From positions 17,609 through 81,608 of the forward strand of contig NZ_HE611002.1 of NCBI RefSeq assembly GCF_000285555.1: a stretch of 64,000 nucleotides of DNA. The letters run 5' to 3'. The position numbers and the translations under genes were made by a program. Positions 12,710-23,505 of the stretch are shown here, in pieces (within the stretch, counting starts at the first letter, position 1; the number at the start of each line of letters is the position of its first letter). The notes beneath the pieces are model-generated. The model was given only the letters and a program-made list of their open reading frames with translations. It made no database searches and was not told where the DNA came from. Source of the DNA: Kurthia massiliensis (GTDB lineage Bacteria > Bacillota > Bacilli > Bacillales_A > Planococcaceae).

Positions 12710-15700
12710 TTATTCAGCTGAAGGTGCTTCTTGAGTAGCTGCTGCTGGACCGGCAATTTCGATTTGACGGTAGCGTTGCATACCTGTACCTGCTGGGACA
12801 AGTTTACCTAAGATTACGTTTTCTTTCAGACCAAGTAATTCATCACGTTTACCTTTGATTGCTGCATCCGTTAACACACGAGTTGTTTCTTGGAATGAAG
12901 CCGCAGATAAGAATGATTCAGTTTCAAGAGAAGCTTTAGTAATACCAAGGATTACTGGGCGACATGTAGCTGGTGCTTTCGCGCCTTCTACAAGGATCTT
13001 ACGGTTCGCTTCAGTGAATTGGTGGATATCTACTAATGAGCCTGGTAATAAGTCAGTGTCACCAGCTTCGATAATACGAACTTTACGTAACATTTGACGT
13101 ACCATAACCTCGATGTGTTTATCACCGATTTCTACACCTTGCATACGGTATACTTTTTGAACTTCTTTTAATAAGTACTCTTCTACAGTTGCAACGTCAG
13201 TAACTTTGATTAATTGTTTTGGATCAATTGAACCTTCAGTTAAAGTTTGACCATGAGTAACTTCATCGCCTTCTTGAACTTTTAGACGTGCATTGTATGG
13301 AGCTGTATATTTACGAGATTCGATTGGGCTTTGGATTGTAATTTCTTTTAAGCCTTCGCGAATTTCTTCGATCTCAACAACTGTACCTGAGATTTCAGTG
13401 ATCAGTGCTTGACCTTTAGGGTTACGAGACTCGAAGATCTCTTGGATACGAGGTAAACCTTGTGTAATATCGGCACCGGCTACCCCACCAGTATGGAACG
13501 TACGCATTGTTAACTGAGTACCTGGTTCACCGATAGATTGGGCAGCGATGATACCTACTGCTTCACCCACTTCTACTTCGTCACCAGTTGCTAAGTTCAT
13601 ACCGTAACATTTTTTACATACACCGTGTTTAGTGTTACATGTAAATGCTGAACGGATTGTTACTGATTCAATACCTGCTTCAGTAATTTTACGAGCGATT
13701 TCAGCTGTGATTAATTCGTCGCGAGCTGCAATTACTTCGCCAGTAGCTGGGTTTGTAATTGTTTTCTTCACGTAACGACCTAATACACGTTCTTCAAGAG
13801 CTTCGATTAACTCGTTGCCTTCTTTAAGTGCTGTAATTTCAAGGCCTTTATCAGTACCACAATCGTCTTCACGAATGATAACGTCTTGAGCAACGTCAAC
13901 AAGACGACGAGTAAGGTAACCTGAATCGGCTGTTTTAAGTGCTGTATCGGCAAGACCTTTACGTGCACCGTGAGTAGAGATGAAGTACTCTAATACCGTT
14001 AAACCTTCACGGAATGAAGATTTGATTGGTAATTCGATGATACGACCAGCTGGGTTGGCCATCAGACCACGCATACCAGCCAGCTGAGTGAAGTTAGATG
14101 CGTTACCACGGGCACCAGAGTCACTCATCATGAAGATTGGGTTGGTAGCTGGAAGAGATTTCATCAGTTTAGATTGGATAATGTCTTTCGCGTCACTCCA
14201 GAATGAGATAACACGATCGTAACGTTCGTCTTCAGTAATTAAACCGCGACGGAATTGTTTTTGAACTTTATCCACTTTAATTTGAGCTTCAGATAAAATT
14301 TCTTGTTTATCTGGTAATACGATGATATCTGAGATACCGATTGAGATACCAGCTTTAGTAGAATATTTGAAGCCAAGGTTTTTAAGTTTATCAAGCATTT
14401 TAGAAGTTTCTGTGATGTGGTAGCGATCGAATACTTCTGCGATAACTTTACCAAGATATTTTTTAGTGAACGGACGTACAGGTTCTTGCTCTGCAAGTAG
14501 TTCTTTAATATTCGTATTTGTTGGTACGAAGTATTTATCTGGTGTACCTTCTTGTAAGTTTGCTGTTGTAGGTTCGTTAATGTAAGGGAAATCAGGATAT
14601 AAGATTTCATTGAAAATAACTTTACCAACAGAAGTTACAAGAAGTTGTTGTTTTTGTTCTTCAGTGAACGTGTCATTATTTAATGATGCTGCACGAATCG
14701 CAATACGAGTGTGTAAGTGCACTTCGTTGTTTTCGTAAGCAACGTTTAATTCGTCAGGATCTGAGAAGACTGTACCTTCACCTGGAGCGCCTTCGCGTTC
14801 AAGAGTTAAGTAGTAGTTACCTAAGACCATATCTTGAGATGGTGTAACAACTGGTTTACCATCTTTAGGGTTCAGGATGTTTTGTGCTGCAAGCATTAAT
14901 AAACGTGCTTCAGCTTGTGCTTCTGCAGAAAGTGGAACGTGGACGGCCATTTGGTCACCATCGAAATCGGCATTGTATGCAGTACATACTAATGGGTGTA
15001 AGCGGATTGCTTTACCTTCGATAAGTGTAGGCTCGAACGCTTGGATACCAAGACGGTGAAGCGTTGGTGCACGGTTCAGTAATACTGGGTGCTCGCGCAT
15101 GATGTCTTCTAAAACATCCCATACTTCTTCGTGTTGACGTTCGATTTTACGTTTAGCAGATTTAATGTTGTGTGCTAAACCACGTTCAACTAATTCTTTC
15201 ATTAAGAAAGGTTTGAATAGCTCGATTGCCATACCTTTTGGTAGACCACATTGGAACATTTTTAAAGATGGACCAACAACGATTACAGAACGACCAGAGT
15301 AATCGACACGTTTACCAAGTAAGTTTTGACGGAAACGACCTTGTTTACCTTTTAACATATGAGAAAGAGATTTTAATGGACGGTTACCAGGACCTGTAAC
15401 AGGACGACCACGACGACCATTATCGATTAATGCATCAACTGCTTCTTGTAACATACGTTTTTCGTTTTGAACGATGATGCCAGGAGCACCAAGGTCTAAT
15501 AAACGTTTTAAACGGTTGTTACGGTTGATAACACGACGGTATAAATCGTTTAAGTCAGATGTTGCGAAACGGCCACCATCTAGTTGTACCATTGGACGTA
15601 ATTCTGGAGGAATTACTGGTAGTACATCTAAGATCATCCATTCAGGACGGTTGCCTGAGTGGTGGAATGATTCAACAACTTCTAAACGTTTAATCGCACG

Positions 15701-16312
15701 TGTACGGCGTTGGCCTTGTGCAGTTTTAAGTTCTTCTTTAAGTTCGATTGACTCGCGGTCTAAATCGATTTCTTTTAGAAGGTCTTTGATTGCTTCAGCA
15801 CCCATTGATGCTTTGAATGTGTTACCGAATTTTTCACGGTATGCACGGTATTCTTTTTCAGAAAGCAGTTGTTTCTTTTCTAATGGTGTGTCACCTGATT
15901 CGATAACAACATATGAAGCGAAGTAGATAACTTCTTCTAAAGCACGTGGAGACATATCTAAGATAAGACCCATGCGGCTTGGAATACCTTTGAAGTACCA
16001 AATGTGTGATACAGGAGCTGCTAATTCGATGTGACCCATACGTTCACGACGAACTTTTGCACGAGTTACCTCTACGCCACAACGGTCACAAACTACGCCT
16101 TTATAGCGTACACGTTTGTATTTACCACAGTGACACTCCCAGTCTTTTGTTGGTCCGAAAATGCGTTCGCAGAATAGACCGTCTTTTTCTGGTTTTAATG
16201 TACGGTAGTTGATAGTTTCTGGTTTTTTAACCTCACCATATGACCATGAACGGATTTTATCTGGTGAAGCAAGACCAATTTTCATGTATTCAAAATTATT
16301 AACGTCTATCAA
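12710..16312 (-). CDS. rpoC: RNA polymerase beta' subunit
   Basis: This 1200-residue catalytic subunit contains the N-terminal zinc ribbon ([20 protein letters not shown], from about residue 60), the absolutely conserved [11 protein letters not shown] metal-binding loop near residue 450, the trigger-loop region ([16 protein letters not shown]) and the second zinc site ([11 protein letters not shown]). It starts at a TTG codon (16310-16312) preceded by GGGAGG; the next residues, IDVNNFEYM, align with the B. subtilis start. The length is normal for Bacillales. Confidence 0.98.
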   Translation of the reverse strand: MIDVNNFEYMKIGLASPDKIRSWSYGEVKKPETINYRTLKPEKDGLFCERIFGPTKDWECHCGKYKRVRYKGVVCDRCGVEVTRAKVRRERMGHIELAAPVSHIWYFKGIPSRMGLILDMSPRALEEVIYFASYVVIESGDTPLEKKQLLSEKEYRAYREKFGNTFKASMGAEAIKDLLKEIDLDRESIELKEELKTAQGQRRTRAIKRLEVVESFHHSGNRPEWMILDVLPVIPPELRPMVQLDGGRFATSDLNDLYRRVINRNNRLKRLLDLGAPGIIVQNEKRMLQEAVDALIDNGRRGRPVTGPGNRPLKSLSHMLKGKQGRFRQNLLGKRVDYSGRSVIVVGPSLKMFQCGLPKGMAIELFKPFLMKELVERGLAHNIKSAKRKIERQHEEVWDVLEDIMREHPVLLNRAPTLHRLGIQAFEPTLIEGKAIRLHPLVCTAYNADFDGDQMAVHVPLSAEAQAEARLLMLAAQNILNPKDGKPVVTPSQDMVLGNYYLTLEREGAPGEGTVFSDPDELNVAYENNEVHLHTRIAIRAASLNNDTFTEEQKQQLLVTSVGKVIFNEILYPDFPYINEPTTANLQEGTPDKYFVPTNTNIKELLAEQEPVRPFTKKYLGKVIAEVFDRYHITETSKMLDKLKNLGFKYSTKAGISIGISDIIVLPDKQEILSEAQIKVDKVQKQFRRGLITEDERYDRVISFWSDAKDIIQSKLMKSLPATNPIFMMSDSGARGNASNFTQLAGMRGLMANPAGRIIELPIKSSFREGLTVLEYFISTHGARKGLADTALKTADSGYLTRRLVDVAQDVIIREDDCGTDKGLEITALKEGNELIEALEERVLGRYVKKTITNPATGEVIAARDELITAEIARKITEAGIESVTIRSAFTCNTKHGVCKKCYGMNLATGDEVEVGEAVGIIAAQSIGEPGTQLTMRTFHTGGVAGADITQGLPRIQEIFESRNPKGQALITEISGTVVEIEEIREGLKEITIQSPIESRKYTAPYNARLKVQEGDEVTHGQTLTEGSIDPKQLIKVTDVATVEEYLLKEVQKVYRMQGVEIGDKHIEVMVRQMLRKVRIIEAGDTDLLPGSLVDIHQFTEANRKILVEGAKAPATCRPVILGITKASLETESFLSAASFQETTRVLTDAAIKGKRDELLGLKENVILGKLVPAGTGMQRYRQIEIAGPAAATQEAPSAE

Positions 16313-16382
16313 GGAGCCTACCTCCCTCTATTAATGAAGTCTTTTTGACTTATAAATTAGCTCGACGACTGATTAAATGTTA

Positions 16383-16432
16383 TAAAACGGGAACGAGGAC
16401 AAGCCCAAAAGAGGTCCTGTCCATGTCCCGTA
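16383..16432 (-). other. stable hairpin in the rpoB-rpoC spacer
   Basis: In the 131-base spacer, ACGGGA pairs with TTCCCGT and an inner GGACAGG pairs with the CTTGTCC side, and TTTTA follows on the minus strand. It resembles a terminator, but rpoC has no visible promoter after it, so it probably acts as a partial terminator or RNA processing site setting the beta to beta' ratio. This is inference. Confidence 0.6.
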
Positions 16433-16443
16433 AAGTTTAAATC

Positions 16444-19400
16444 TTATTGTTCAGAAGATACTTCGTCAGTTTCTTCTTTTTTAGCAGCGATGTTTAACGC
16501 GTCAGCTGATGGAACATCATCTTCTTCGTCATCACGTAGCTCAACTTCTTCATCATTGATGTTTAACATTTTCACGTCTAAACCAAGTGATTGAAGTTCT
16601 TTGATTAATACTTTGAATGATTCCGGAACGCCTGGTTCTGGAACTGGTTCACCTTTAACGATTGCTTCGTATGTTTTTACACGACCAACAACGTCATCAG
16701 ATTTAACAGTTAAGATTTCTTGAAGTGTGTGCGCTGCACCGTATGCTTCAAGAGCCCAAACTTCCATCTCACCGAAACGTTGACCACCGAATTGAGCTTT
16801 ACCACCCAATGGTTGTTGTGTAACAAGTGAGTAAGGACCAGTTGAACGAGCATGAAGTTTATCATCAACCATGTGCGCAAGTTTGATCATGTACATAACC
16901 CCAACAGATACGCGGTTGTCGAATGGTTCACCTGAGCGTCCATCATATAAAATTGTTTTACCGTCACGGTTCATGCCAGCTTCTTCCATTGTGCGCCATA
17001 CGTCTTCATCGGTAGCACCATCGAATACAGGAGTAGCCATGTGCACGCCTAAGTAACGAGCAGCCATACCTAAGTGTAATTCAAGTACTTGTCCGATGTT
17101 CATACGTGATGGTACGCCCAGTGGGTTAAGCATGATGTCGACTGGTGTACCGTCTGGTAAGAATGGCATATCCTCTTCTGGTAAGATACGAGAGATAACC
17201 CCTTTGTTACCGTGACGGCCGGCCATTTTATCCCCAACGCGGATTTTACGTTTTTGAACGATGTAAACACGTACCATTTGGTTTACACCTGGAGATAATT
17301 CGTCGCCATCTTCGCGGTGGAACACTTTAACATCAAGTACGATACCACCAGAACCGTGTGGTACGCGTAATGAAGTATCGCGTACTTCGCGAGCTTTTTC
17401 ACCGAAGATTGCGTGTAATAAACGTTCCTCAGCAGTAAGTTCAGTTACACCTTTAGGCGTTACTTTACCTACTAAGATGTCACCATCATTTACTTCGGCA
17501 CCGATGCGGATGATACCACGTTCGTCTAAGTTACGAAGCGCTTCTTCACCAACGTTTGGAATATCACGTGTGATTTCTTCAGGTCCAAGTTTTGTATCAC
17601 GAGCTTCTGATTCATATTCTTCGATGTGAACAGAAGTGTATACGTCATTTTTAACTAAACGTTCGTTCATGATAACGGCATCCTCGTAGTTGTAACCATT
17701 CCAAGTCATGAATGCCACGACTACGTTACGGCCAAGTGCAAGTTCACCATTTTCCATTGACGGACCATCAGCTAAGATGTCACGTGGTTTAACACGATCG
17801 CCTTCTTTAACTAATGGACGTTGGTTAATAGATGTACCATGGTTTGAACGTGTGAATTTTTGAAGTTTATAACGAACTAAGTCGCCTTTTACTTCTTTAC
17901 CATCTACTTCTTCGATTGTACGAACTGAGATATAACGTGCTTCTACGTGCTCAACAATACCAGGGTATTTTGCTACTACTGCAGCACCTGAGTCACGAGC
18001 ATTCACGTGTTCCATACCAGTACCTACGAAAGGAGCTTCTGGGTTTAGAAGTGGAACAGCTTGACGTTGCATGTTGGCACCCATAAGAGCACGGTTAGAG
18101 TCATCGTTTTCTAAGAATGGGATACATGCTGTCGCAGCAGATACTACTTGTTTAGGAGATACGTCCATGTAATCTACAGTTTCGCGTTTGAATACTGAGT
18201 TATCACCACGGAAACGACCTACTACTTCTTCCTCAGCGAATGTACCTTCTTCAGTAAGAAGAGAGTTCGCTTGAGCAACAACGTAGTTATCTTCTTCGTC
18301 TGCTGTTAAGTAATCAATGTGCTCAGTAATTTTACCTGTTTCAGGGTCAACACGACGATATGGTGTTTCGATGAAACCGAATGGATTTACTTTCGCATAT
18401 GATGATAGAGAGTTGATTAAACCAATGTTTGGACCCTCTGGAGTTTCGATTGGACACATACGGCCATAGTGAGAATAGTGAACGTCACGTACTTCGAAGC
18501 CGGCACGTTCACGTGTTAAACCACCAGGTCCTAATGCAGAAAGACGACGTTTGTGCGTTAATTCTGCTAATGGGTTTGTTTGGTCCATGAATTGTGATAA
18601 TTGAGAGCTACCGAAGAATTCTTTAATAGCCGCAATTACTGGACGGATATTGATTAATTGTTGTGGAACAATCGCAGCAGTATCGTTGATTGACATACGT
18701 TCACGTACAACACGTTCCATACGAGATAAACCGATACGGAATTGGTTTTGTAGTAACTCACCTACTGAACGTAGACGACGGTTACCAAGGTGATCGATAT
18801 CATCAGTATCGCCCACACCATGTAATAAGTTGAAGAAGTAAGAAACAGAAGCTACAACGTCAGCTGGAGTAAGGTGTTTTACTTCATCGTCGACGTATGC
18901 GTTGCTGATTACTTTAATTTCTTTTTGAGACTCATCGTTTGGTGCAAAGATTTTAACTTCTTGTACAAGAATGTCGCCTTCGATGATGCCGCCCACTTTA
19001 GAAAGTGTTGTGAAGTTCACGCCACCTTCTAAGTATGGTGTGATGCGGTCTAATACACGACGGTCGATCACTGTACCGCTTTCAGCAATAATTTCACCAG
19101 TTTCTGGATCCACTAAAGTTTCAGCTAATGTTTGGTTGAATAAACGGTTCTTGATATGAAGTTTTTTGTTCATTTTGTAACGACCTACAGCTGCTAAATC
19201 GTAGCGTTTTGGGTCGAAGAAACGAGAATATAGTAAGTTTTTAGCTGACTCTACTGTAGGTGGTTCACCTGGACGTAGACGTTCATAGATTTCTAATAAC
19301 GCTTTTTCAGTGCTATCAGTGTTATCTTTTTCTAAAGTATTACGTAAATATTCATTGTCACCGATAAGTTCGATAATTTCTTGGTCAGATGCAAAGCCTA

Positions 19401-19995
19401 ATGCACGTAATAATACCGTTGCAGGTAATTTACGTGTACGGTCGATACGAACGTAAACGACATCTTTTGCGTCTGTTTCATACTCTAACCATGCACCACG
19501 GTTTGGAATAACTGTTGCGCCAAATCCTTTTTTACCATTTTTATCTGTTTTATCGTGATAGTATACACTTGGTGATCGAACTAATTGGGAAACGATAACG
19601 CGTTCTGCGCCATTGATTACAAAAGTACCAGTTTCAGTCATCAGTGGGAAATCACCCATGAATACTTCTTGTTCTTTTACTTCTGATGTTTCCTTATTAT
19701 GAAGACGTACTTTTACGCGAAGTGGTGCTGCGTAAGTTACGTCACGTTGTTTACACTCATCGACATCATATTTTGGTTCTCCAAGACTGTAGTCGACGAA
19801 TTCTAGTGAAAGATTTCCTGTGAAGTCTTCGATTGGTGAAATGTCACGGAACATTTCACGTAAGCCTTCCTCTAAAAACCACTCGTTAGAAGCAGTTTGA
19901 ATCTCGATAAGATTAGGAAGTTCTAGCACCTCTTTAATACGCGCGAAGCTTCTACGCTGGCGGTGTTGTCCGTACTGAACTAGTTGACCTGTCAA
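16444..19995 (-). CDS. rpoB: RNA polymerase beta subunit
   Basis: This 1183-residue subunit has the rifampicin-resistance-determining region [20 protein letters not shown] followed by [12 protein letters not shown] with no resistance-type change. The catalytic-site region [11 protein letters not shown] and the C-terminal [20 protein letters not shown] are intact. I place the start at the TTG at 19993-19995: GAGGGG lies 8 bases before it and it aligns with the B. subtilis start (TGQLVQYG). A GTG three codons upstream directly abuts the ribosome binding site and is less likely. The acidic C-terminal tail is typical of Bacillales. Confidence 0.97.
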   Translation of the reverse strand: MTGQLVQYGQHRQRRSFARIKEVLELPNLIEIQTASNEWFLEEGLREMFRDISPIEDFTGNLSLEFVDYSLGEPKYDVDECKQRDVTYAAPLRVKVRLHNKETSEVKEQEVFMGDFPLMTETGTFVINGAERVIVSQLVRSPSVYYHDKTDKNGKKGFGATVIPNRGAWLEYETDAKDVVYVRIDRTRKLPATVLLRALGFASDQEIIELIGDNEYLRNTLEKDNTDSTEKALLEIYERLRPGEPPTVESAKNLLYSRFFDPKRYDLAAVGRYKMNKKLHIKNRLFNQTLAETLVDPETGEIIAESGTVIDRRVLDRITPYLEGGVNFTTLSKVGGIIEGDILVQEVKIFAPNDESQKEIKVISNAYVDDEVKHLTPADVVASVSYFFNLLHGVGDTDDIDHLGNRRLRSVGELLQNQFRIGLSRMERVVRERMSINDTAAIVPQQLINIRPVIAAIKEFFGSSQLSQFMDQTNPLAELTHKRRLSALGPGGLTRERAGFEVRDVHYSHYGRMCPIETPEGPNIGLINSLSSYAKVNPFGFIETPYRRVDPETGKITEHIDYLTADEEDNYVVAQANSLLTEEGTFAEEEVVGRFRGDNSVFKRETVDYMDVSPKQVVSAATACIPFLENDDSNRALMGANMQRQAVPLLNPEAPFVGTGMEHVNARDSGAAVVAKYPGIVEHVEARYISVRTIEEVDGKEVKGDLVRYKLQKFTRSNHGTSINQRPLVKEGDRVKPRDILADGPSMENGELALGRNVVVAFMTWNGYNYEDAVIMNERLVKNDVYTSVHIEEYESEARDTKLGPEEITRDIPNVGEEALRNLDERGIIRIGAEVNDGDILVGKVTPKGVTELTAEERLLHAIFGEKAREVRDTSLRVPHGSGGIVLDVKVFHREDGDELSPGVNQMVRVYIVQKRKIRVGDKMAGRHGNKGVISRILPEEDMPFLPDGTPVDIMLNPLGVPSRMNIGQVLELHLGMAARYLGVHMATPVFDGATDEDVWRTMEEAGMNRDGKTILYDGRSGEPFDNRVSVGVMYMIKLAHMVDDKLHARSTGPYSLVTQQPLGGKAQFGGQRFGEMEVWALEAYGAAHTLQEILTVKSDDVVGRVKTYEAIVKGEPVPEPGVPESFKVLIKELQSLGLDVKMLNINDEEVELRDDEEDDVPSADALNIAAKKEETDEVSSEQ

Positions 19996-20054
19996 CTCAT
20001 TCACCCCTCAATAAAGCGATATTAGGTCCTGTGAAATTGCAATTTTTCACAAGA

Positions 20055-20088
20055 CAAAAAAGAAAACGGGTTATAAAACCTCATTTTC
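20055..20088 (-). terminator. terminator inside the rpoB leader (possible attenuator)
   Basis: A stem (minus strand GAAAATGAGGTT with AACCCGTTTTC, loop TTAT, positions 20062-20088) is followed by a T7 run (20055-20061). It lies downstream of the rpoB promoter and about 60 bases before rpoB. A leader segment at 20111-20118 (GGAAACGG on the minus strand) can pair with the CCGTTTTC half of the stem, with one G-U pair, which would block the terminator. It may also simply end transcripts from rsmC. Confidence 0.6.
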
Positions 20089-20175
20089 GTTTAATCAAAC
20101 TTAATTTTCACCGTTTCCGATTGACATTTCATCAAATGGGCATACGGCTTCAAATTAATATTTTTGCATTTTCTT

Positions 20176-20204
20176 ATAATATCACAGCGTTTTTGTCAAG
20201 TCAA
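20176..20204 (-). promoter_or_regulatory. SigA-type promoter of rpoBC, with extended -10
   Basis: TTGACT (20199-20204) and TATTAT (20176-20181) are separated by 17 bases on the minus strand; a TGA directly before the -10 box makes it an extended -10 promoter. The untranslated leader to rpoB is about 170 bases. Confidence 0.8.
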
Positions 20205-20244
20205 TCTATAAATATTGACATTGCTTTTTTCGAAATGGCTGAAA

Positions 20245-20844
20245 TTATTTAATTGCTTTAATAATCCAGTATCCTTTTTCTTTATCAACGACTGTGACTT
20301 CCTTAAACTGTTGCGACAAGTGTTCTACTGTAGATGGTGCACCTTGTTTCTTTTGAATGACGATCCACAGCTCTCCATCTTCTTTTAGAAGCTCAAAAGC
20401 TCTATCGTAAATACGGAAAATGGTTTGTTTACCGGCACGAATTGGAGGATTCGTCAGAACGACAGCGACTTGATCTGTTTCGACAGATGAAAGTGCATCA
20501 CTCTCATAAATTCGTACATTTTGAACCCCGTTAAGTTCCGCGTTTTTACGCGATAAATTTAACGCACGATCGTTAACGTCCATCATATGAACGATACGTT
20601 CTGGGTAACTTTTTGCGATTGATAATCCAATCGGTCCATAACCACAACCTACATCCAAAATATTTCCTTCTACAGACGGCAGCTCGAAACGGTCGATTAG
20701 CACACGGGAGCCAAAATCTACTTCGCTTTTACTAAAAACGCCTGCATCGGTTTCGAAAGTGAAGGAAAATCCTCGAAGCCTAAAATTCCATCTACGTGGC
20801 TTACTCTCAACCTCAGGGTTTTTTGAATAATAATGATCTGACAT
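20245..20844 (-). CDS. rsmC: 16S rRNA (guanine-N2) methyltransferase, YbxB/RsmC-like
   Basis: This 199-residue class I SAM-dependent methyltransferase has the motif I stretch ILDVGCGYGPIGLSIA and the catalytic VVLTNPPIRAGK (NPPI replaces the usual NPPF/Y), characteristic of the RsmC/RsmD group. It is the orthologue of B. subtilis ybxB, always found between rplL and rpoB; rRNA modification is the family role. It lies 28 bases after the rplL terminator and has no clear promoter, so it may depend on read-through. Confidence 0.85.
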   Translation of the reverse strand: MSDHYYSKNPEVESKPRRWNFRLRGFSFTFETDAGVFSKSEVDFGSRVLIDRFELPSVEGNILDVGCGYGPIGLSIAKSYPERIVHMMDVNDRALNLSRKNAELNGVQNVRIYESDALSSVETDQVAVVLTNPPIRAGKQTIFRIYDRAFELLKEDGELWIVIQKKQGAPSTVEHLSQQFKEVTVVDKEKGYWIIKAIK

Positions 20845-20871
20845 AATTGCCCTCCATCACGTAAAATGAAG

Positions 20872-20901
20872 AAAAAGCTCGTCAGAATTGACGAGCTTTT
20901 T
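20872..20901 (-). terminator. intrinsic terminator after rplL
   Basis: A perfect 12-base-pair stem (aaaaagctcgtc with gacgagcttttt) with a 6-base loop is followed on the minus strand by a T-rich stretch, 18 bases after the rplL stop. Confidence 0.88.
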
Positions 20902-20918
20902 CATAAAGTTAGTAGAAA

Positions 20919-21278
20919 TTATTTGAATTCTACAGATGCGCCAACTTCTTCAAGTTTAGCTTTGATTTCTTCAGCTTCTTCTTTAGTTGCGCCTTCTTTA
21001 AGAGCTTTAGGAGCGTTATCTACTACTTCTTTAGCTTCTTTAAGACCTAAGCCTGTGATTTCGCGAACTACTTTGATTACTTTGATTTTAGAATCGCCAG
21101 TAGAAGTTAAAACTACGTCGAAATCAGTTTTTTCTTCAGCAGCACCAGCAGCAGCACCAGCTACAGCTACAGGAGCAGCAGCAGTTACGCCGAATTCTTC
21201 TTCGATTGCTTTTACTAAGTCATTTAATTCTAAAACTGTCATCTCTTTGATTGCAGCTAAGATTTGTTCTTGGTTCAT
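20919..21278 (-). CDS. rplL: 50S ribosomal protein L7/L12
   Basis: This 119-residue protein forms the flexible stalk that recruits translation GTPases. It has the N-terminal dimerisation helix, the Ala-rich hinge ([17 protein letters not shown]) and the conserved C-terminal domain ([20 protein letters not shown]). It is co-transcribed with rplJ, 75 bases downstream, and probably made at a higher level to give several copies per ribosome. Confidence 0.97.
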   Translation of the reverse strand: MNQEQILAAIKEMTVLELNDLVKAIEEEFGVTAAAPVAVAGAAAGAAEEKTDFDVVLTSTGDSKIKVIKVVREITGLGLKEAKEVVDNAPKALKEGATKEEAEEIKAKLEEVGASVEFK

Positions 21279-21353
21279 TATGAGTTCCTCCTATTTGGAA
21301 TCTAATTTTTTGGATTTTTTTGCATCTATGATGCGGCGAAGATTAAGCAGCTA

Positions 21354-21854
21354 TTAAGCGCCTTGTTCTTCTTTTTGATCTGCAACAGCTTTTGTTGCAA
21401 GCGCGAAGTTGCGCATTGGTGCTTGTAGCACTGATAAAAGCATAGATAGTAAACCTTCGCGTGATGGAAGTTCTGCTAATGCTTTTACTTCTTCTAAAGT
21501 AGCGAAGTTACCTTCGATTAAACCAGCTTTAATTTCTAAAGCTTCGTTTTCTTTAGCGAAGTTGTTGATGATACGTGCAGGAGCAACTACGTCTTCGTTA
21601 GAGAACGCGATTGCGTTAGGACCTGTAAGTACTTCGTTAAGTTCAGCGTGACCAACTTCTTCAGCAGCGCGACGAACCATAGTATTTTTGTATACTTTGA
21701 ATTCCACGCCAGCTTCACGTAATTGTTTACGTAGTTCAGTTACTTGACCAACTGTAAGACCACGGTAATCAACTACTACAACTGAAGCTGCAGCTTTGAA
21801 TTTGTCAGCGATTTCTTGAACAACAGCTTGTTTAGCTTCTACTGCATTGCCCAT
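21354..21854 (-). CDS. rplJ: 50S ribosomal protein L10
   Basis: The 166-residue protein starts [20 protein letters not shown] at an ATG with AGGAGGT 7 bases upstream; an in-frame GTG three codons earlier lies inside that site. L10 anchors the L7/L12 stalk on 23S rRNA, and in many bacteria binds its own mRNA leader. Here the leader has the expected attenuator (21896-21930). Confidence 0.96.
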   Translation of the reverse strand: MGNAVEAKQAVVQEIADKFKAAASVVVVDYRGLTVGQVTELRKQLREAGVEFKVYKNTMVRRAAEEVGHAELNEVLTGPNAIAFSNEDVVAPARIINNFAKENEALEIKAGLIEGNFATLEEVKALAELPSREGLLSMLLSVLQAPMRNFALATKAVADQKEEQGA

Positions 21855-21863
21855 TATTGACAC

Positions 21864-22037
21864 CTCCTATAAGAATGAGTCATTTATACCGAACAAAAGA
21901 AAAGCCCCTTATCATTGAAAGACAAGAGGCAGAAATTCATCATCTAAATAGAGAATGATTCCTTTGCCCTCGGTAGGATCATTAAGCGATACAAAGCCGC
22001 CCCTACTGTCTTTGGTACAAATGGATAATTCACAACA
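21864..22037 (-). ncRNA. L10 (rplJ) autoregulatory leader with intrinsic terminator
   Basis: The rplJ leader of about 170 bases ends in a 10-base-pair stem (GCCTCTTGTC with GATAAGGGGC on the minus strand, 21904-21930) followed by TTTTCTTTT. This matches the known Bacillota L10 leader, in which L10 or the L10-L12 complex binds the nascent RNA and favours termination. The upstream part (about 21960-22020, GC-rich with CCCCTACTG and GCCGCCCC) would hold the binding fold. Assignment rests on position and terminator; the fold itself was not computed. Confidence 0.75.
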
Positions 22038-22043
22038 AAACTC

Positions 22044-22072
22044 ATCTTATCAGATGAGTTTTGGTTTGTCAA
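22044..22072 (-). promoter_or_regulatory. SigA-type promoter of rplJL, embedded in a palindrome
   Basis: TTGACA (22067-22072) and TAAGAT (22044-22049) are separated by 17 bases on the minus strand, with TGA before the -10 box. The promoter overlaps the inverted repeat AAAACTCATCT / AGATGAGTTTT (22037-22062) that would otherwise be read as an rplA terminator. The -35 box lies 10 bases after the rplA stop. Confidence 0.75.
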
Positions 22073-22081
22073 TCATATATA

Positions 22082-22777
22082 TTATTTTACAAGTGCTAGA
22101 GTATCAAGTTTGATTGATGGACCCATAGTAGTTGTAACGTGTAATGATTTTAAGTAAATACCTTTCGCTGTAGCTGGTTTAGCTTTAACGATAACATCAA
22201 CTAAAGTTTGGATGTTTTCAGCTAATTTGTCAGCGTCGAATGATACTTTACCTACTGGTGCGTGTACGATACCTGCTTTGTCAGCGCGGTATTCAACTTT
22301 ACCAGCTTTGATTTCGTTAACTGCTTTAGTTACGTCGAAAGTAACTGTACCAGTTTTAGGGTTTGGCATTAAACCTTTAGGACCTAATACACGACCAAGT
22401 TGACCAACTTGACCCATCATGTCTGGTGTTGCAACGATAACGTCGAAATCGAACCAGCCGTCTTTGATTTTTTGGATGTATTCTGCGTCGCCTACGTAGT
22501 CTGCGCCAGCAGCTTCTGCTTCTTTAACTTTTTCACCTTTAGCGAATACTAAAACTTTTTGAGTTTTACCAGTACCGTTTGGTAACACTACTGCACCACG
22601 GATTTGTTGGTCGTTTTTACGAGTATCGATATTTAAGTTGAAAGCTACTTCTACAGTTGCATCAAAGTTAACTTTGCTAGTTTCTTTTGCTAATGCTGCA
22701 GCTTCAGCTACAGTGTAAGCTTTAGTTTTATCTACTAATTTAGCAGCGTCTTGTAATTTTTTACCTTGTTTAGACAT
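22082..22777 (-). CDS. rplA: 50S ribosomal protein L1
   Basis: The 231-residue protein starts [19 protein letters not shown]. It forms the mobile L1 stalk that guides E-site tRNA release; the conserved [18 protein letters not shown] segment is present. In other bacteria L1 represses its own operon by binding mRNA. The gene lies 131 bases after rplK, longer than usual, with an inverted repeat between them. Confidence 0.97.
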   Translation of the reverse strand: MSKQGKKLQDAAKLVDKTKAYTVAEAAALAKETSKVNFDATVEVAFNLNIDTRKNDQQIRGAVVLPNGTGKTQKVLVFAKGEKVKEAEAAGADYVGDAEYIQKIKDGWFDFDVIVATPDMMGQVGQLGRVLGPKGLMPNPKTGTVTFDVTKAVNEIKAGKVEYRADKAGIVHAPVGKVSFDADKLAENIQTLVDVIVKAKPATAKGIYLKSLHVTTTMGPSIKLDTLALVK

Positions 22778-22801
22778 TTAGAATTTCCTCCTTGATTGTG
22801 G

Positions 22802-22859
22802 TTATAGCGGGAATTCCCTCCCACGAATAAAGGCTGCGTTGTTTCTAATATCGCTATAA
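22802..22859 (-). repeat. inverted repeat in the rplK-rplA spacer
   Basis: Eight bases, ttatagcg at 22802-22809 and cgctataa at 22852-22859, can form a long hairpin in the mRNA enclosing GGGAGGGAATTCCC. It lies just upstream of rplA and could be a site for translational control by L1 or a processing stem; no T-run is present, so it is not a terminator. Confidence 0.45.
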
Positions 22860-22908
22860 GAAACATGCGCAACCTCCAAAAAAACAATACTTTTATCAAG
22901 TAATGGGA

Positions 22909-23334
22909 TTAGTCTTCGATGACAATACCCATGCTACGTGCAGTACCTTCTACCATTGACATTGCAGTTTCGATTGAAGCCGCGTTTAAGTCTGGCATTT
23001 TAGTTTCAGCGATTTCGCGAACTTTGTCACGTTTCACTGTAGCTACTTTTTTCTTGTTAGGTTCACCAGAACCAGATTTGATACCTGCTGCTACTTTAAG
23101 TAATACTGCAGCTGGTGGAGTTTTTGTAATGAATGTGAATGAACGATCCTCAAATACAGAAATCTCAACTGGAATGATTAAACCTGCTTGGTCTTGTGTA
23201 CGAGCATTGAATTCTTTACAGAATCCCATGATGTTAACACCTGCTTGACCTAATGCAGGACCAACTGGTGGCGCTGGGTTTGCTTTACCAGCTTGAATTT
23301 GTAGTTTTACAACTTTAACAACTTTTTTAGCCAC
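22909..23334 (-). CDS. rplK: 50S ribosomal protein L11
   Basis: This 141-residue protein begins at a GTG (23332-23334), with AAGGAGGT 7 bases upstream, and reads [20 protein letters not shown]. The frame is open 17 codons further up, but those codons contain the ribosome binding site. L11 binds the GTPase-associated centre of 23S rRNA and is needed for RelA activation and thiopeptide sensitivity. The proline-rich [15 protein letters not shown] loop is intact. Confidence 0.96.
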   Translation of the reverse strand: MAKKVVKVVKLQIQAGKANPAPPVGPALGQAGVNIMGFCKEFNARTQDQAGLIIPVEISVFEDRSFTFITKTPPAAVLLKVAAGIKSGSGEPNKKKVATVKRDKVREIAETKMPDLNAASIETAMSMVEGTARSMGIVIED

Positions 23335-23460
23335 GAGACACACCTCCTTAAGTCCGTGATGTGGTAATAGGGTTGCCCCTCCCACTCATATCTGTCTGTC
23401 GGCTTATTTCCGATAACATTAAAAATTATGGGTCGACCATCATATAGTCTGACCTAAAAA

Positions 23461-23489
23461 ATAATAACACTTTTAATTATGCAAGGCAA
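23461..23489 (-). promoter_or_regulatory. SigA-type promoter of rplKA inside a palindrome
   Basis: TTGCCT (23484-23489) and TATTAT (23461-23466), spaced by 17 bases on the minus strand and with TG at the extended -10 position, lie 16 bases after the nusG stop. The -35 box is in the loop of an inverted repeat TTAATTATGC/GCATAATTAA (23474-23499). A second small hairpin (GGTCAGAC with GTCGACC, 23430-23455) lies at the start of the leader. Confidence 0.7.
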
Positions 23490-23505
23490 GCATAATTAAT
23501 ATCAA

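Noticed and set aside
14239..14628. 129-codon minus-strand frame inside rpoC
   Set aside because: It is an out-of-frame shadow of rpoC with low-complexity lysine, leucine and serine content.
15474..15926. 150-codon plus-strand frame inside rpoC
   Set aside because: Antisense shadow of a highly conserved coding region; no start signal.
22037..22062. Terminator of rplA
   Set aside because: The palindrome lacks a proper T-run and fully overlaps a consensus promoter for rplJ, which is the better explanation.
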